Shown: one piece after another, positions 20,402-32,202 of the stretch
Layout of the letters: each line of letters starts with the position of its first letter
Position numbering within the stretch: the first letter of the stretch is position 1
Origin: JAHEEL01 sp963836085
Lineage (GTDB): Bacteria > Actinomycetota > Acidimicrobiia > Spongiisociales > UBA5794
NCBI GenBank assembly: GCA_963836085.1
Contig: CAWIHT010000017.1
Coordinates: forward strand, 8,575 to 72,574
DNA length: 64,000 nt
Direction: 5' to 3'
Position numbers and translations under genes: made by a program
Notes under the pieces: generated by a model
Told to the model about the DNA's origin: nothing
Databases searched by the model: none
What the model saw: the letters and a program-made list of their open reading frames with translations, nothing else

Positions 20402-21096
20402 CCGATCCTCACAACACCCTCTCAAGAGTGAGAAGGCGGAGAGCATGATGATCGCCTTGGGCACGGGTGCTCACACATCTCGGCGGCGAAGACGCCCTGT
20501 TGTCCAGGCGATTGCTTCGAGTTTGCAGTCAAACGGCTGCAACTCCGTCTCCGCTCCCGATCAGTCCGATCTCGCCCGTCTCTTCCGGACGGCCTTCCGC
20601 CAAGGCAGATGCGACCGATCTGCACCTCCTCGCACCACCGTCGACGCAGTCGTTCCAGCGTGCCGACTATCCGGAAAAGAGCAATCACATGCGATCGGGT
20701 GTCGGCACCGGGTCCGTCCGTTGATATGTGCTCGAGCAGGTGGGAAAGGACGGCGGCTGGCGTTTTGGACTCGCGGCGTTGGCAGTCCATGAATTCGATC
20801 CGTCCGCCGGTGGGGACGTCCTGGAATTGCCAAGCCCCTAGAGCACCCTTGTTGGCAGGCGGAATCGCTCTCAGTCTTGACGAAGCGCACCTCGGCTCCG
20901 TGTTCGCTGACCACTCTATGAGGACTCGGCGCTGTCCGCGTGTGTTTGAACGCGCCGCCGACGGCGACCGACAGTCCCGCATCCGGGTGATTTCGGGGCC
21001 GACGGCAGGATTTGCCAGCGGTCCGTTCGTTCATCTCGAATAGCGACCGGTTGCAGGGTTCCAGATGCGACACACCGCTGCGGTGCCTGGGCGAGG
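20402..21096. other. 695 bp, unresolved minus-strand fragments
   Basis: Minus-strand frames 20422-20982 and 20561-21160 contain an ATG at about 21043 right after the FkbM gene, and a segment GALGAWQFQDVPTGGRIEF that reads like real protein. I cannot assign a family. It may be a frameshifted gene downstream of the methyltransferase, ending near the IS481-type element. Confidence 0.35.
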
Positions 21097-21725
21097 CTAC
21101 CGACTGCCACGCGTTTCGACCCTCGACCGAGTCTCGTCGAACAGGAATGTGTAGTTCCATGCGTCAATGTGGAGCAGCACATATCCCGCACGCCGAAGAC
21201 TACTGGATGGTCTGCCGAACCTCCGCCCACGGCCACGGCTGGTCGAACTCGACAGCTAGAACCTTGGGGCGCACATCCGTTTCGAGGATGGCTCGTAGAA
21301 CCGTGCGTGTCGAGCACCTTCGATGTCAATCTTCAGGAGGTCGACGCGCTTGTGCCCGTTCCTTGCCATCATCTCTGTCAGAGACACGCAGTCCGCCTCA
21401 AAGAAGGCATCCGTGCCTTGCAGATTGACCACAGAGTGCGACACATGAGTCGGATCTCTTGCGCAAACCACTTCAGTGTGGCTTGTTCTGTCCAGAGTCC
21501 GACGGGTTCGAAGTGGAATTCGTCCACAGCACTAGCGCTTCGGCGAACGTGCTCGACCGCTCTCGGTGTGGGATCGTATGCCCAGACATCGCAACCGAGT
21601 TCCTCAATCAACGACAAGTCAAATGAGATGTCCTCGCCGACGCCTACGAGATAGCAGATACTCTCCCCAAGAAAGACGCGGATCGGCACGAACCAGCCCC
21701 GCAGCGATCTCCAAGCCTCGTGCAT
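21097..21725 (-). CDS. FkbM-family methyltransferase (frameshifted)
   Basis: SAM-dependent methyltransferase of the FkbM family, about 209 residues. CYLVGVGEDISFDLSLIEELG is the SAM-binding motif I with the usual GxGxDxSFD pattern. Then VWAYDPTPRAVEHV (motif II acidic loop), LLKIDIEGA (post I), and after a shift LRAILETDVRPKVLAVEFDQP. A further shift gives SLRRAGYVLLHIDAWNYTFL, the characteristic FkbM ending. Probably O-methylates a sugar of the surface glycan. It sits between two transposase remnants. Confidence 0.75.
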
Positions 21726-22059
21726 TCTGGACGAGACTTGGTGCGCAACGTAGCTCTACTGAGCGCGACCAGCACTTTAAGTCGAACACGACGGGCATGT
21801 TCTCGAATCACTGGGCACCCAACTCGGGGAATCCAACAGTACCACCGGCCGCAACCTCCCCGCCGGTGAGACTGCCCTGAGGGTCATCTGAGAACGGACC
21901 GCCCGTGTCGCTGTACCACAATCAAGAGGCACGAGGGCAGACAGTTCGTCCCCAAGACACCCTCCCCGCCGTCACGAATCTCAAGGGCCCGACCCGCCGA
22001 CACCCCAAACGCTCCAGAAGCGACGACGTGCCACGCAACACCCCGACATCAGCAATCTG
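21726..22059. other. 334 bp spacer, nothing recognised
   Basis: No gene or clear structure seen between the FkbM gene start and the IS3-type left end. Confidence 0.4.
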
Positions 22060-22124
22060 AACCGCCCCGGGTTTCCTGGAGGCTCCGGATGCGTTGAGAG
22101 GATGGGAGGCATTGACTAAGACTC

Positions 22125-22435
22125 ATGCCGCGGTATCCGCCTCGAGGTGCGCGAGCGTCGGTTCGGATGGTGTTCAGTCAGCAGGCCGAGCACGAGTCGC
22201 AGTGGGCTGCGATCTGTTCGATCTCGACGAAGTTGGGGATGACGTCGGAGACGTCGCGGCGTGGGTGCGTCAGGCCGAGATCGATGAGGGCCGTCGCGCC
22301 GGGTTGTCTACGGATGAGCGTGAGCGGCTCAACGAACTCGAACGTGAGAACCGTGAGCTGCGGCGTGCGAACGAGATTCTGAAGTCGGCTGCAGCTTTCT
22401 TCGGGGCGGAGCTCGACCGCCAACCGAGGCGATGA
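22125..22435 (+). pseudogene. IS3-family transposase OrfA (frameshifted)
   Basis: Reads MPRYPPEVRERSVRMV (helix-turn-helix type start), AICSISTKLGMTSETSRRWVRQAEIDEG and, in the neighbouring frame, GLSTDERERLNELERENRELRRANEILKSAAAFFGAELD, the leucine-zipper tail that is nearly invariant in IS3 OrfA. Two frame changes. The stop at 22435 overlaps the next ORF, as expected for programmed frameshifting in the family. Confidence 0.75.
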
Positions 22436-22795
22436 TCCCCTTCATCGATGAACACCGGAATGTGTTCGGGGTCGAGCCGATCTGCGAGCGTTGCCGATCG
22501 CCCCAGCCACCTACTACGAGCACAAACGCCAAGAACAGGAACCCACGCCGTCGGCCCGGGCGCAACGCGACACAGGCACTCGACCGGAGATCCGGCGGGT
22601 CTACGACGACAACTATCGGGTCTACGGGGCACGCAAGGTGTGGCGTCAGCTGAACCGTGAAGACATCACGGTGGCGCGCTGCACCGTGGAACGCCTGATG
22701 GCGGGGATGGGCCTCGAGGGGGCGACACGGGGCGCCAGCAAGCGCACCACGATCGCCGATGACACGGCGCAGCGGCCAGCGGATCGTGCGACGGA
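22433..22795 (+). pseudogene. IS3-family transposase OrfB, N-terminal fragment
   Basis: MIPFIDEHRNVFGVEPICERC is followed by ALPIAPATYYEHKRQEQ, RRVYDDNYRVYGARKVWRQLNRE, VARCTVERLMAGMGLEGATRG and TTIADDTAQRPADR, all from the HTH_21 part of OrfB. The integrase core that should follow (W-x-x-D-x-T-Y) is absent, because the sequence changes to another gene near 22795. Confidence 0.75.
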
Positions 22796-25700
22796 CCGTC
22801 GGGAACCGAGATCTCGACGTAGGCGTCGAAGGTTCCGGTTCCGATCATCGCTGCCGACGAGTCGACGGCCGGGTCGACAAGTGACCAACTACGGGATCGA
22901 GATTCAGGTCGATCCAAGTCGTCGGAGGCAGCTACCGGCGCCGTCACATCACCCGTATCAGCCGTAACTGTGAAGTTGCTGGTCGCGGCACCGACACATT
23001 CCCCGACGTATCAACCGCCTTCGCCGTCCACCAATACGGAGCCGACGCCGGCGACTCGCCATTCCCATCCAGATCAAACTCATACGCCCAGGTCCAATCC
23101 GTCGACGGAGCAACCGGCGCCGTCAACGATCGCAAACACATACGTCCGAGACGCCTGCCAACCCGAACCGTTCCACCACCAACCCGTCTCCCGGTCAAAG
23201 ATCTCAACCCGAACCTCAGCCACCCCAACATCATCAAACGCCGTCCCCGACACCACCACCGGATCCGGAACCGACGCATAATTCGCCGGCGCACCAATCG
23301 ACCACCAACGGCGCCGTCACATCACCCGTATTCGCCGTCGCTGTGAAGTTGCTGGTTGCATGCCACCGACACATTCCCCGACGTATCAACCGCCTTCGCC
23401 ATCCACCAATACGGAGCCGACGCCGGCGACTCGCCATTCCCATCCAGATCAAACTCATACGCCCAGGTCCAATCCGTCGACGGAGCAACCGGCGCCGTCA
23501 ACGATCCGCAAACACATACGTCCGAGACGCCTGCCAACCCGTATCGTTCCACCACCAACCCGTCTCCCGGTCAAAGATCTCAACCCGAACCTCAGCCACC
23601 CCAACCTCATCAAACGCCGTCCCCGACACCACCACCGGATCCGGAACCGACGCATAATTCGCCGGCGCACCAATCGCCACCAACGGCGCCGTCACATCAC
23701 CCGTATCGCCGTCGCTGTGAAGTTGCTGGTGGCATGCCACCGACACATTCCCCGACGTATCAACCGCCTTCGCCATCCACCAATACGGAGCCGACGCCGG
23801 CGACTCGCCATTCCCATCCAGATCAAACTCATACGACCAGGTCCAATCCGTCGACGGAGCAACCGGAGCCGTCAACGATCGCAAACACATACGTCCGAGA
23901 CGCCTGCCAACCCGTACCGTTCCACCACCAACCCGTCTCCCGGTCAAAGATCTCAACCCGAACCTCAGCCACCCCAACATCATCAAACGCCGTCCCCGAC
24001 ACCACCACCGGATCCGGAACCGGCGCATAATTCGCCGGCGCACCAATCGACACCAACGGCGCCGTCGAATCTGCAGGGCCGGACGTCGAGAAGCTCCATG
24101 TGTGGCTTGTGGTCAGAAGCGCCGTCATCGGATACGGCGAACCACTCGTAGTCTCGTGCCGGCGGACGGTTCGGCCAGGTGACCGATGCCGTCGAACCCG
24201 AGGCCACGTGTCTCAGAGCCGATCTCCTCGAAGCCGCCCAGATCCGCCATGTTGTAGTCCAGGACGAACTGGCTGTCCGCATCGGTCTCGAACGTGCCGA
24301 GATCGGGCGAGTAGGTGTACGCCTCGATCTGGTTCTCGGACGGGCGGAACACGTACATCCGCATCCAGCCGTCCCCGCCGTTTGGTCCGGTCCTGATAGT
24401 CGGTGAGGATCTGGTGCACCGGCGTGCCACAGCTGTTGTTCGATGTCAGGCTGTGCCTCCCCGTGGTAGTGGCCGTTGACCACCATGAACACGTTGCAGT
24501 TCGGATAGATCAACTGGTCCCACACCTGCTCGGCGGTGAGACCGTCGGATCGGCCGTGTGATCAGGCTCGGCCCCCGTGACCCATCGGCCTTCAGGAACG
24601 CGTGGGTGCTGATGATGACCTGCCGGTTCGGGATACCGGTCGATGATCTCGTTCGCCCACGCCACCGCGTATGTCGGCATGTCGACTTCGAGATGGATGA
24701 TCAGGAAGTCGATGCCGCCGGCAGTGAACAGCTCGTAGTTGTCCTTGTTCAGGCGATCGACCTGACCGGATTCCTCACCGAGCCAACCGCCGTACCAGGG
24801 GTTGGCGGGAAGGTCGTAGCGCGATCGGCGGGAAGTACGTGTCGTACAGCACGACGTCGACGCGATCGAGCCCAGGTCGTGGTTCCCCGGGGCCAGGTTG
24901 TTCGGGATCCCTGCGTTGTCGAGGATGTCCATCGCCGCGTCGGCGCGTTGCCACTCGATATCGTCGCGTCGGCATTCTGAACGATGTCTCCGAGGTGGCT
25001 CACGAACGCCACGTTCAGCCAATCCGCGTTGTCGGCGATCCACTGCGTCTGGCCGGCGTAGATGTCCGCGCGCGCTTCGTCGGCATCGACGTAGTGCTGC
25101 GTGTCGGGAAGGACCACGAACGTGAAGTCCTCACCGACCGGTGCGCCGACATCTCGCCCGAAGAAGGTGGTGGTCACGTCGTCGCCATCTGGATCCGAGA
25201 CCGATGACCTGCAGGATGGGGTCAAGCTCCACGTCGATAGCACCGTCGGCAGGCGCAACGAGCGTGGGCGCGTCGGGGCTGCTGTTCGACGTCGTCCGGT
25301 ACGGCGTACCGGGGAAGACGAACGATGCACCGTTGGTGAGCGTTCCTTCCACCGTCGAAGCGGCCGGGTAGCTGTTGATCGTCGTGCCGGTTCCTTCATC
25401 CATACCCCACCGGGCGACGAGCCCGGGCCGCGGCGAACGGTCCCGCATCGCGGCTTGGATCTCGGCTTCCGTACGAGCGACATTCCAGATCCGAGCCTCG
25501 TCGATGACGCCGTTGAAGGCCCCTGCCGGCGCCGCCGCGATGTCAATGGCCGCTCCGAGCGCGGCGTGCTGGATGCTGTCGAATCGCGGCGTATCGGTCG
25601 TCGGATGCAGTGCCGTCGAGTTCACCATTGAGGTAAGGCGCCATGTCGTGCCGTCGAACGTTGCTGCGGCGTGATACCACTCGCCGGTCGACGATCGGCG

Positions 25701-28700
25701 TCGTGCCCGTCACAGGCGATGGTTGTTCGGTGACACCGCCCGTGTCCTCGAAGTCGGCGACGAGCGTGTTCGTCGTCGGATCGATGCCGAGGAAGTAGTT
25801 CATGTCCATGTTGTTGCCGTCGGCTTCACCGCGGCCCTTGGTGATCAGCGGCTCGGCGACGACGCCGCCCGTGCCCGTGCTCACGGTATCGCCGACACCG
25901 TCGCGTCTGAACCAGGTCTCGAGGGTGAACACGTAGAGACCGAGGCTCGGAGTGCTGGCCGAACGTAGACGTAGTCGTCGGTCCCGTCGAAATCGAGGCC
26001 GTAGTTGGGTACGGCGGTCGGTCGGTCACAACGATCGTCAACATCGTCGAATACCGTGTTGATTCCGTCATACGCCGTGAGACGGAACGTGTACGTACCC
26101 GCCCCACTGTTCGCAAACGACACGGTCGTCGAGACGCACTCGGGTTGGCGATGTCTGCCGCCAGCGGTCCCGCATCCTGGGTCCAGGTGGTTGTGAGGAC
26201 GGATTCGGCGATCCATCGTCAGGTGCGATGCCGTCCAGCAGCACGACCGGAGGGCAGAGAACGGTCGTGTCAGGACCCGCGGTCACCGTGGGAATATCGA
26301 ACGGCGCGCCGGCCACCCATGAGTAGTTGGAGCCGACGATCGTCCCGTCGGCGAGAGGGGCAACCGAGTCTCCAACGACCGTGCCGCCGCCTTCGGACAT
26401 ACCCCACCGCGCCACAAGGTCGGGCTCAGCCGTCACTTCGCAGTGAATCGAAGATCGAATGTCTGCCGCACTGCGCGCCGTGTCCCAGACTCGAGCCTCG
26501 TCGAGCACACCCTCGAAGCGGGCTGTCGCGGCAGGGACCGACGGATTGCCCGACGAGTCGAGCATGACGCCCAAGCCTGCATGTTGGATCGAGTCGGATC
26601 GCACAGGTTCCCCGACCACATCAGTTGCCTCAAGGCGCCCATCGAGATAGAGGTACCACGTCGTGCCGTCGTAGGTCGCGGCGGCGTGATGCCAGACGTC
26701 GTTCGTGATCACGGTTTCGCCGTAGATGGGATGGTTCTGTCCCGGAGCCGATCCGGAAGCGCCCTCTTCGAAGTCCGCAGCAAGCACGTCGGTTGTGTCG
26801 TCAATGCCGAGCAGCCAATTGGCGTCGACGTTCGATCCCTCGGCCTGTGGCGCGCCGTGGGCCACCAGGGGGATGAACGCGGGAATTCCTCCTCTGCCTG
26901 TGGTTCCGGGCACACCATCGCCCGTGCGCTTGAACCACGTCTCGATCGTGAACTCGGCAAGGTCGAGCTTGGCTGGGTCAGTCGAACGTCACATAGGCCC
27001 CGTCGGGACCGAGGTCGAGGGCGTACGCGCCCGGTGCCACCGTCGTCCCGGAGACGGCAACGTACCGCGTCGTGGCATCGGCACTGGTGTGTTCGATGCT
27101 GCCGCTGGATGTTCCTTCGGTGGTGCTCGCGAGCCGTCACGAATACATCGGTTGCTGCCACCGTGCCACCGGTTGGTGTCAGGTTCACCGACGAGCCGAA
27201 GCCGCTGCCGCTCGTGGTCGAAACCTCGAAGTCGGTCGGGGCTGTGATGACGATGTTGGACGTCAAGTTCGTGCCGCTCACCGTGTAGGACTGCTCCGCC
27301 GATGGGGCACCGGTGTCGTTGATGAAGTCACCCAGCGGCGTCCCAGTAACGCCAATCGTCGGATCCGTGGTCTCGGGATGTACTCGATGACCAGGAGCGG
27401 AGCATTCGCAGATTCCCCGTCGTAGGCCTCAGCGACCCGCTTGCCAGAACCCTCAACAATGAGCACCATCGAGTTGCCGCTCGCCCAACCACCACGATCA
27501 ACAATCTCCTGCACAATCGACGAGATATCGCTCGTCTGATGCTTGTCATTCACCGTGCTCCAGGCACCGGGAGTCCCACGCGACTTCTGCCGAGGTCTGC
27601 GTCCGGCTCGAGATATTGCCGTTTGCATCCGTGAACGTCACCGCGTCGTCAACATCCTCACCGGATATCGTGAGATTCGTCGTTTCCGACGTGGTTTCAT
27701 CAACCTCGAACTCGATATGGGCACTCACAATCGAGGCACCAGTGGGGATCGCAACACCTCCGAATCGCATACCCACCAACTGAACGTTCGAACCGTCGGT
27801 CACCAACTCGAGATCCGTACTCCCCAGGTCCGGTATCACTCCATCTGACACAACGCTCCTCAGCATCATCGGAACTCGCACCCACCCGGGCATCCGAACC
27901 TCCCACGGCACGGCCTCACCGCTCACGGCGAAGTCTTGCGTTGTCGCTCCCGCACTGGTGTGGGTGATGTCGCCACTCGATGTGCCCAAGGTCGCACGAA
28001 CCATCCGCACATAGATCGGGGTCGCGACAACCGTGCCGCCGCTCGGGTCAAGGTCACCGTCGAGCCAAAGCCACTGCCGCTCGTTGTCGAGATCTCGAAG
28101 TCGGCGGGAGCATCAACAACGACGTCACCGGTCAGATTCCTGCCGGCGACCGCGTACCACTGCTCCGCCGACGGGACGCCGGGCTGGCTGCTGAACGCAG
28201 CCAACGGCGTCCGTGAGACCACGATCATCGGATCGGTCGACGTGGTGTATTCGACGTTCAATGCTGGCCGATCCGCGACCGTGGTGTGCCTCCGAAGAAT
28301 TGATCTGCCACGAGTCGTCATCGTCCTGCAACCACACCCAGCCATGATTGGTCGACCGACTCATCGGACCACGCCTGGACATCTGCCGTCACGTCGATCG
28401 AAGCCGGCCCCACAGGACTCCCGCTGCTGGCGCTGTGGAAGGTCGACTCAGCTTCCAGACCATTCGTCTGGATACCGGCACCCCGCGACTCCCACGTATC
28501 CGCTTCCGTCCATGGCGCGATCATGCGATACAGCTGCGCCCCCGTGTCGCTCGCATTCGTCACGTTGACATCGAGCCTGGCGGACTCGATCGTCGCCCCG
28601 GCGGTATCTGGCCCGCCCCACTGCCAACGATGTCATCGAACCGGAGCAGGATCTGCTTCTTCACGAAAGGAGGTCGACAACCAAGACTGTGTCCGAGGCG

Positions 28701-30680
28701 TTGTTGTCGCCCGGGTTGCCTTCGTCTAGGAACGTGTCAGATGTCCCTGTGTAGTCACCAAAATCCTGCTGGAAGGAAGCCGCCACTGTCACGGCTGCCG
28801 GCGTGGCACACGCCTCAGCCGACCAGTCAGAGTCGCCGTAGACGCGTTCATCGCGCGAACCTGGTAGCAGTACTCGGTACCCGTCGTCAGACCCGTCGCC
28901 GCGAACGGAGATGAAGCAGCGAACGACGACCGGAATCGACCCTCAACTCATACGACTCGGCATTCGCAACCGATCCCCATGACACATCCAGCGACGTCTC
29001 ATCGACTACATCAACCGCTAGCACCGGAACGGCAGGCGGAGCACCGGTCCCCGTCGCAGCGCATTGCTCGAGTTTGAGGGCTGCCATGGAGTAGCCCTTG
29101 TCGTTGTCGCCGCTTCCGCCCGGATTGACGGTTGCGTGCCCCGCTCCGAGTCCCACATCGAGGTCACCGAGAACGACCCATCGTCACCCGGATCGATGCC
29201 CATCCACTTCACCACATATCCATTTACGTTGTTGTACCCAGCCGAGAACGACATCGAACCATCATCGTTCTCAAGGACACCATCTGATGATTCGTCAACC
29301 GCGGCTTCGACACCCTCGATCGATACCTTCGCCAACCGCTCATAGTCAACGTCGCCGCGGTTCGCCGACAACGTCACCGCATACGTCTGGTCCGGATCCA
29401 GACCATCGAACGTCACCGTGTCTCATAATCGGATAGTCCAACTCGTTCGAGCCATTCAGATCCACAATCCCGTCGAACGCCGTATGCGCATCCGTACCCG
29501 AAGCCGCCGGACCCCGCTGCCGTGAGGATCGATCCACCGATGTCGAGCCCGTCACCGTTACCGGCAACACCGCACCCGACCCGAAGTCCTTCAACGCTCC
29601 GCCTGTCGCATACGTATACGACGTCACATCCGGCAGCGTCGAAGAGCCCAACGGCACGTTCAAATCGTTGTACGCCACCCACTCCGGAGTCGGCGGGGCG
29701 ATCGGACCGAGCGTGTAGGTATCGATTGGTGCCGCGCCGCCATCGGCAATCGAGAAGAACTCGAAGGTGAGTTCCGTATCGGTGGCCGTGGCGATCACTG
29801 TTCCGTAGTCTTCGTCGTAGCACTCCTGGCTCCCAGTGACCAGCGAACCACAGCTGTAGAGGCTCTTGCCGCCGGCACCCGTGGTGATGTACACCAAGTT
29901 GGTGCCATCAGAGTTCTCGTCCCGCAGGATCCGCTCATACAAGTGATCGTGGCCCGCAAGCACCGCATCGGCGCCCCACTCCTCGAACGGCCACTGCATG
30001 TAGCCAGTCGACCCGTGAGTCGTCGACGACGAGAACGCCGGGTGGTGGAAGTAGACAACCTTCCACTGCGCCGTCGAGGCAGCAAGCTGCGCCTCCAACC
30101 ACGCCCTCTGGGCAGCCAGCGACGTCGCGCCAGCAGCCGACTGCGAATCGATCGCGAAGAAATGCACCGGACCCTCGACAAAGTCGTAGTACAACTCGTT
30201 GCCCGGCAACGTGAAGTAGTCCGTATACGCGGAGATCCCACCACCGTCCGAGAAATCGTGGTTGCCTGGTGCCGGGAAGAACCGGTTGGTCGTTGCCGTC
30301 GACCCGTAGCCACCGATGTAGTTGCCGATGTAGTTGGAATACGACTTGCCGATGTTGTAGTCGATAGTCGAGACGGCCGGAGCGACCGGTGCCGTCGACC
30401 CGTAGGAGTTGTCTCCAGTCGTGATGATCAGATCCACGGCCTTGGCATCGACGATGTCCGCGACCGCTTGCTCGTAGGGGTCACCGGACGAGCCGTAGTC
30501 ACCGAACGCTGCGAACGTCACGGTCTCACCCGCTGCGCTCACCGATGACGGCGCGGCGAAGAACACGACCGAAACTGCGAGGGCGAACGCGAGAAGGACC
30601 GCCAGAGATCGCCGGAAGTGCGTATCGGCGCCGAAGACGCTCGCGCGTGAACCTGACCACATCGATCCGAGTGGAGACAT
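22796..30680 (-). CDS. Giant secreted multidomain protein with two metallophosphoesterase domains (frameshifted, 3' truncated)
   Basis: About 2,600 residues if read as one gene. Signal/membrane segment SLAVLLAFALAVSVVFFAA. Domain 1 (30540-29720): purple-acid-phosphatase-like metallophosphoesterase with GDN, PGNHD, FHHPAF and GHDHLYER. Then a WVAYNDLN domain, FN3 (~29000), DNRLRE (28780-28260), Ig-like APADFEISTTSGSG repeats, a second VQEIVDRGGW domain, LamG (26990-26350), a PKD-like piece, and a second LamG (25990-25380). A second phosphoesterase follows (25170-24470: LPDTQHY, HLGDIVQN, PGNHD, NGHYHGE). C-terminal Ig-like repeats begin at ~24100. No stop separates the parts, but some 20 frame changes do. 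The 3' end runs into the IS3 remnant with no stop. Several genes, rather than one, cannot be fully excluded. Confidence 0.65.
22971..24060 (-). repeat. Three tandem ~374-bp units encoding Ig-like domains
   Basis: The plus-strand marker TGAAGTTGCTGGT recurs at 22971, 23344 and 23718, spacings 373 and 374, and the intervening sequence is almost the same. Each unit encodes about 124 residues with VEIFDRETGWWWN and WQASRTYVFA. Spacings that are not multiples of three imply indels relative to an in-frame repeat. Confidence 0.85.
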
Positions 30681-30771
30681 GATTCCTATACCCCTTCCAA
30701 CCCACTCCGACGAGCGCTCGTCGGCGGGATGCCCGCTTCAGCCGTCCTCAGCCAGCCCATGGCTCAGTTGA

Positions 30772-30800
30772 CCCATCCGCACGCGAGGGCAACGCCGCCC
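30772..30800 (+). promoter_or_regulatory. Second copy of the 29-nt conserved box, in the giant-phosphoesterase / wecB divergent region
   Basis: Matches 1161-1189 at 24 of 29 positions. Lies in the 382-bp divergent region between the minus-strand giant gene (start 30680) and the plus-strand epimerase (start 31063). The rest of this region shows no gene and presumably holds both promoters. Confidence 0.35.
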
Positions 30801-31062
30801 CCAGGTGCGAGTCACATCACACACTACCGCCGCACGGCCGGGCCTGCAGGTGCGGTTCTCGATCGCGCGAAGTGACTACTCACACCTAGCCCGAGGTAGC
30901 GAACGGCCCCGATGCTCCCGGTTCTTCACCTACATCGGGGCACGGAGCGCTTCGACGATCGTTGGCCACCTCAGAGCCCAGGCCGGGGCCTCGAAGCCCG
31001 ATCGACGGCCTCGTCCCGCTACCGTCAGCGCCCGGACTCGGACGGAATCCAAGGGAGCAGCA

Positions 31063-32157
31063 GTGAGTCTTGTTCACATCGTCGGCGCTCGACCCAACTT
31101 CATGAAGGCTGCTCCCGTCATCGATGCCCTCGCCGCGCTCGGCATCGACCAGACGCTCGTCCACACCGGCCAGCACTACGACGCTTCGCTGTCCCAAGTG
31201 TTCTTCGACGAACTGGACATCCCGGAGCCTGACCGCTACCTCGGGATCGGATCAGGCACCCACGGGGCGCAGACCGCGCGCTTCTCGAAGCGCTCGAACG
31301 AGAGTTCATTGCAATCGCAGCCGTCGGGAGTCATCGTCTACGGGGACGTCAACTCGACGCTCGCAGCCGCGCTCGCCGCGGCGAAGCTCCGTATCCCGCT
31401 TGCTCATGTCGAGGCGGGTCTCCGTAGCTTCGATCGGACGATGCCGGAGGAGATCAATCGTGTGGTGACAGATGCGATCGCCGATCTCCACCTCGTGACG
31501 AGCCCCGAGGCGATCGACCACCTCGCCAACGAGGGACGCCCGGTCGAGGGGATTCACCTCGTCGGAAATCCGATGATCGACACCCTCGAGAAGGTGCGGC
31601 CGCGCCTCGATCCCAGCCTCGTGCGCAAGCGACCTCGGGATACCGGACGAGTACGCGCTCGTCACCCTGCACCGTCCGGGCAACGTCGATGACCCCGAGC
31701 GGGCACGTTCAATCGTCGAGGCCCTGGTCTCGGTTGGTGAGGAGATCCGCGCTCGTCTTCCCCATCCACCCGCGCGGTCGCGAGTCGCTCCGCGCCGCCG
31801 GCCTCTTCGAGATCGCCGGGCTGATCGACACCCAACCGCTCGGCTACTTGGACTTCACGTCACTGATGAGCGACGCCCGTCTCGTCATCACGGACTCCGG
31901 GGGGATCCAGGAGGAGACCACCATGCTCAACGTGCCGTGCCTCACCGTTCGCCCGAACACCGAGCGCCCGATCACCATCACGCACGGTACGAATCAGTTG
32001 GTTGAACCGGAGGCCATCGCAACGGCTGCACACCGAATCCTCGCCGGTGAGGCCGCGTTCCCCGTGGAGAGGCCTCCCCTCTGGGACGGGCACGCGGGCG
32101 AACGAGCGGCTGAGATCCTCGCACGATGGTCTCGGGACGGTCGAGGAGCCGTGGTAG
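31063..32157 (+). CDS. wecB: UDP-N-acetylglucosamine 2-epimerase, WecB-type (frameshifted)
   Basis: Non-hydrolysing UDP-GlcNAc 2-epimerase of about 364 residues, giving UDP-ManNAc. GTG 31063 has AAGGGAG before it. Motifs: IVGARPNFMKAAPVI, LVHTGQHYD, VIVYGDVNST, AHVEAGLRSFDRTMPEEINR (the family E-A-G-L-R-S signature), VGNPMIDT, LVTLHRPGNVD, FPIHPRGR and ITDSGGIQEETTMLNVPCLTVRPNTERP, with G-T-N-Q-L after it. Shifts near 31290, 31630 and 31755; a last one near 32130 restores a stop at TAG 32157. Starts a three-gene plus-strand group. Confidence 0.87.
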
Positions 32158-32202
32158 AGTCGGCTGACCGAACGAGCTTCGAACGTGTCGGGAGGATCAC
32201 GT

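Larger units (their letters stand above)
22060..22795 (+). mobile_element. IS3-type insertion sequence remnant, right part missing
   Basis: TGAACCGCCCCGGGTTTCCTG at 22060 looks like a left IS3-family end of actinobacteria. OrfA and the first third of OrfB follow. The sequence then switches abruptly near 22795 to the minus-strand giant surface protein. The catalytic DDE part of OrfB and the right inverted repeat are missing. Confidence 0.65.

Noticed and set aside
20341..20480. Right terminal inverted repeat of the IS481-type element
   Set aside because: I looked for the reverse complement of TGTGACAACCGGGGACG after the transposase stop and did not find it.
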